This document shows, one piece after another, positions 5,324-5,377 of a DNA stretch of 5,377 nucleotides; within the stretch, counting starts at the first letter, position 1; every line of letters begins with the position of its first letter. Made by a program: the position numbers and the translations under genes. Source of the stretch: Kiritimatiellia bacterium (lineage in GTDB: Bacteria > Verrucomicrobiota > Kiritimatiellia > RFP12 > UBA1067); contig JAFRBA010000048.1 of the NCBI GenBank assembly GCA_017405115.1, positions 1-5,377 of the forward strand. The letters run 5' to 3'. A model generated the notes under the pieces. It saw only the letters and a program-made list of their open reading frames with translations. It did not search any database and was not told the DNA's origin.

Positions 5324-5377
5324 TTAGTAGCTTATTTGTCGTTTCCTTTTAGTAAGATTGGAGCCCATATTCTTCCC
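5324..5377 (-). other. Possible 3' end of an upstream leftward gene
   Basis: The terminator at 5277-5310 implies a gene ending just to its right. Three minus-strand frames stop here: at 5324 (tail NLTKRKRQISY), 5332 (tail WAPILLKGNDK) and 5349 (tail EEYGLQSY). The first stops 13 bases before the stem, the second 21. The window is too short to choose a frame or name a product. Confidence 0.25.

Larger units (their letters stand above)
5078..5377. other. 300-base intergenic regulatory region, no complete gene
   Basis: No complete gene is supported here. From right to left it holds an AT-rich edge, two candidate minus-strand terminators, a purine-rich tract on the plus strand (5167-5225, about 53 of 59 bases purine, with an unbroken 24-base run at 5194-5217), the candidate promoter, and a short leader. 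Base composition drops sharply from GC-rich operon DNA to AT-rich DNA at about 5160. Confidence 0.7.

Noticed and set aside
5315..5377. Plus-strand start reading MLFLVAYLSFPF at the right edge
   Set aside because: Open to the edge but only 21 codons, within AT-rich DNA right after a hairpin, and with no ribosome site.
1..5377. CRISPR arrays, tRNA or rRNA genes, insertion sequences
   Set aside because: No spaced repeat arrays, cloverleaf candidates, rRNA motifs or transposase motifs were seen on either strand.

Overview
This window holds part of the late (head/packaging) operon of a Mu-like transposable phage or prophage. All seven recognisable genes lie on the minus strand, so the operon reads from right to left. 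The DNA is GC-rich (except the right-hand ~220 bases), every junction between genes is an overlap or a gap of at most 10 bases, and most genes carry purine-rich Shine-Dalgarno sequences. The host cannot be named from this sequence. A high-GC bacterium is certain; a lipoprotein signal gene would fit a diderm host, but that is only a hint.

Layout in reading order (right to left). The right edge (about 5311-5377) is AT-rich and may hold the last few codons of an upstream leftward gene. It is followed by a strong minus-strand intrinsic terminator (5277-5310), a perfect 28-bp palindrome with a T-tract (5219-5253, second terminator or operator), a pyrimidine-rich stretch on the coding strand (5167-5225), and a candidate promoter with a good -10 box and a poor -35 box (5150-5178). 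The operon then begins: a 144-aa protein with a phospholipase-A2-like HD signature (4643-5077), a 153-aa lipoprotein (4185-4646), a 106-aa membrane/coiled-coil protein resembling Mu gp25/DUF2730 (3854-4174), an 86-aa winged-helix protein in the Mu gp26 slot (3597-3857), a 207-aa DUF3486/Mu gp27-like terminase small subunit (2977-3600), the 485-aa Mu gp28-like terminase large subunit (1518-2975), and a DUF935/Mu gp29-like portal protein that runs off the left edge (1-1518).

How they work together. The small and large terminase proteins recognise and pump phage DNA through the portal into the prohead. The gp25-like and gp26-like small proteins are conserved companions of this module without a firmly known job. 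In Mu the lysis genes stand immediately upstream, behind the activator-dependent late promoter Plys. Here that slot is taken by a PLA2-like protein and a lipoprotein, and no recognisable endolysin is present. This substitution, and the palindrome/terminator/promoter block in front of it, are the parts most worth a second look. The packaging core itself is conventional.
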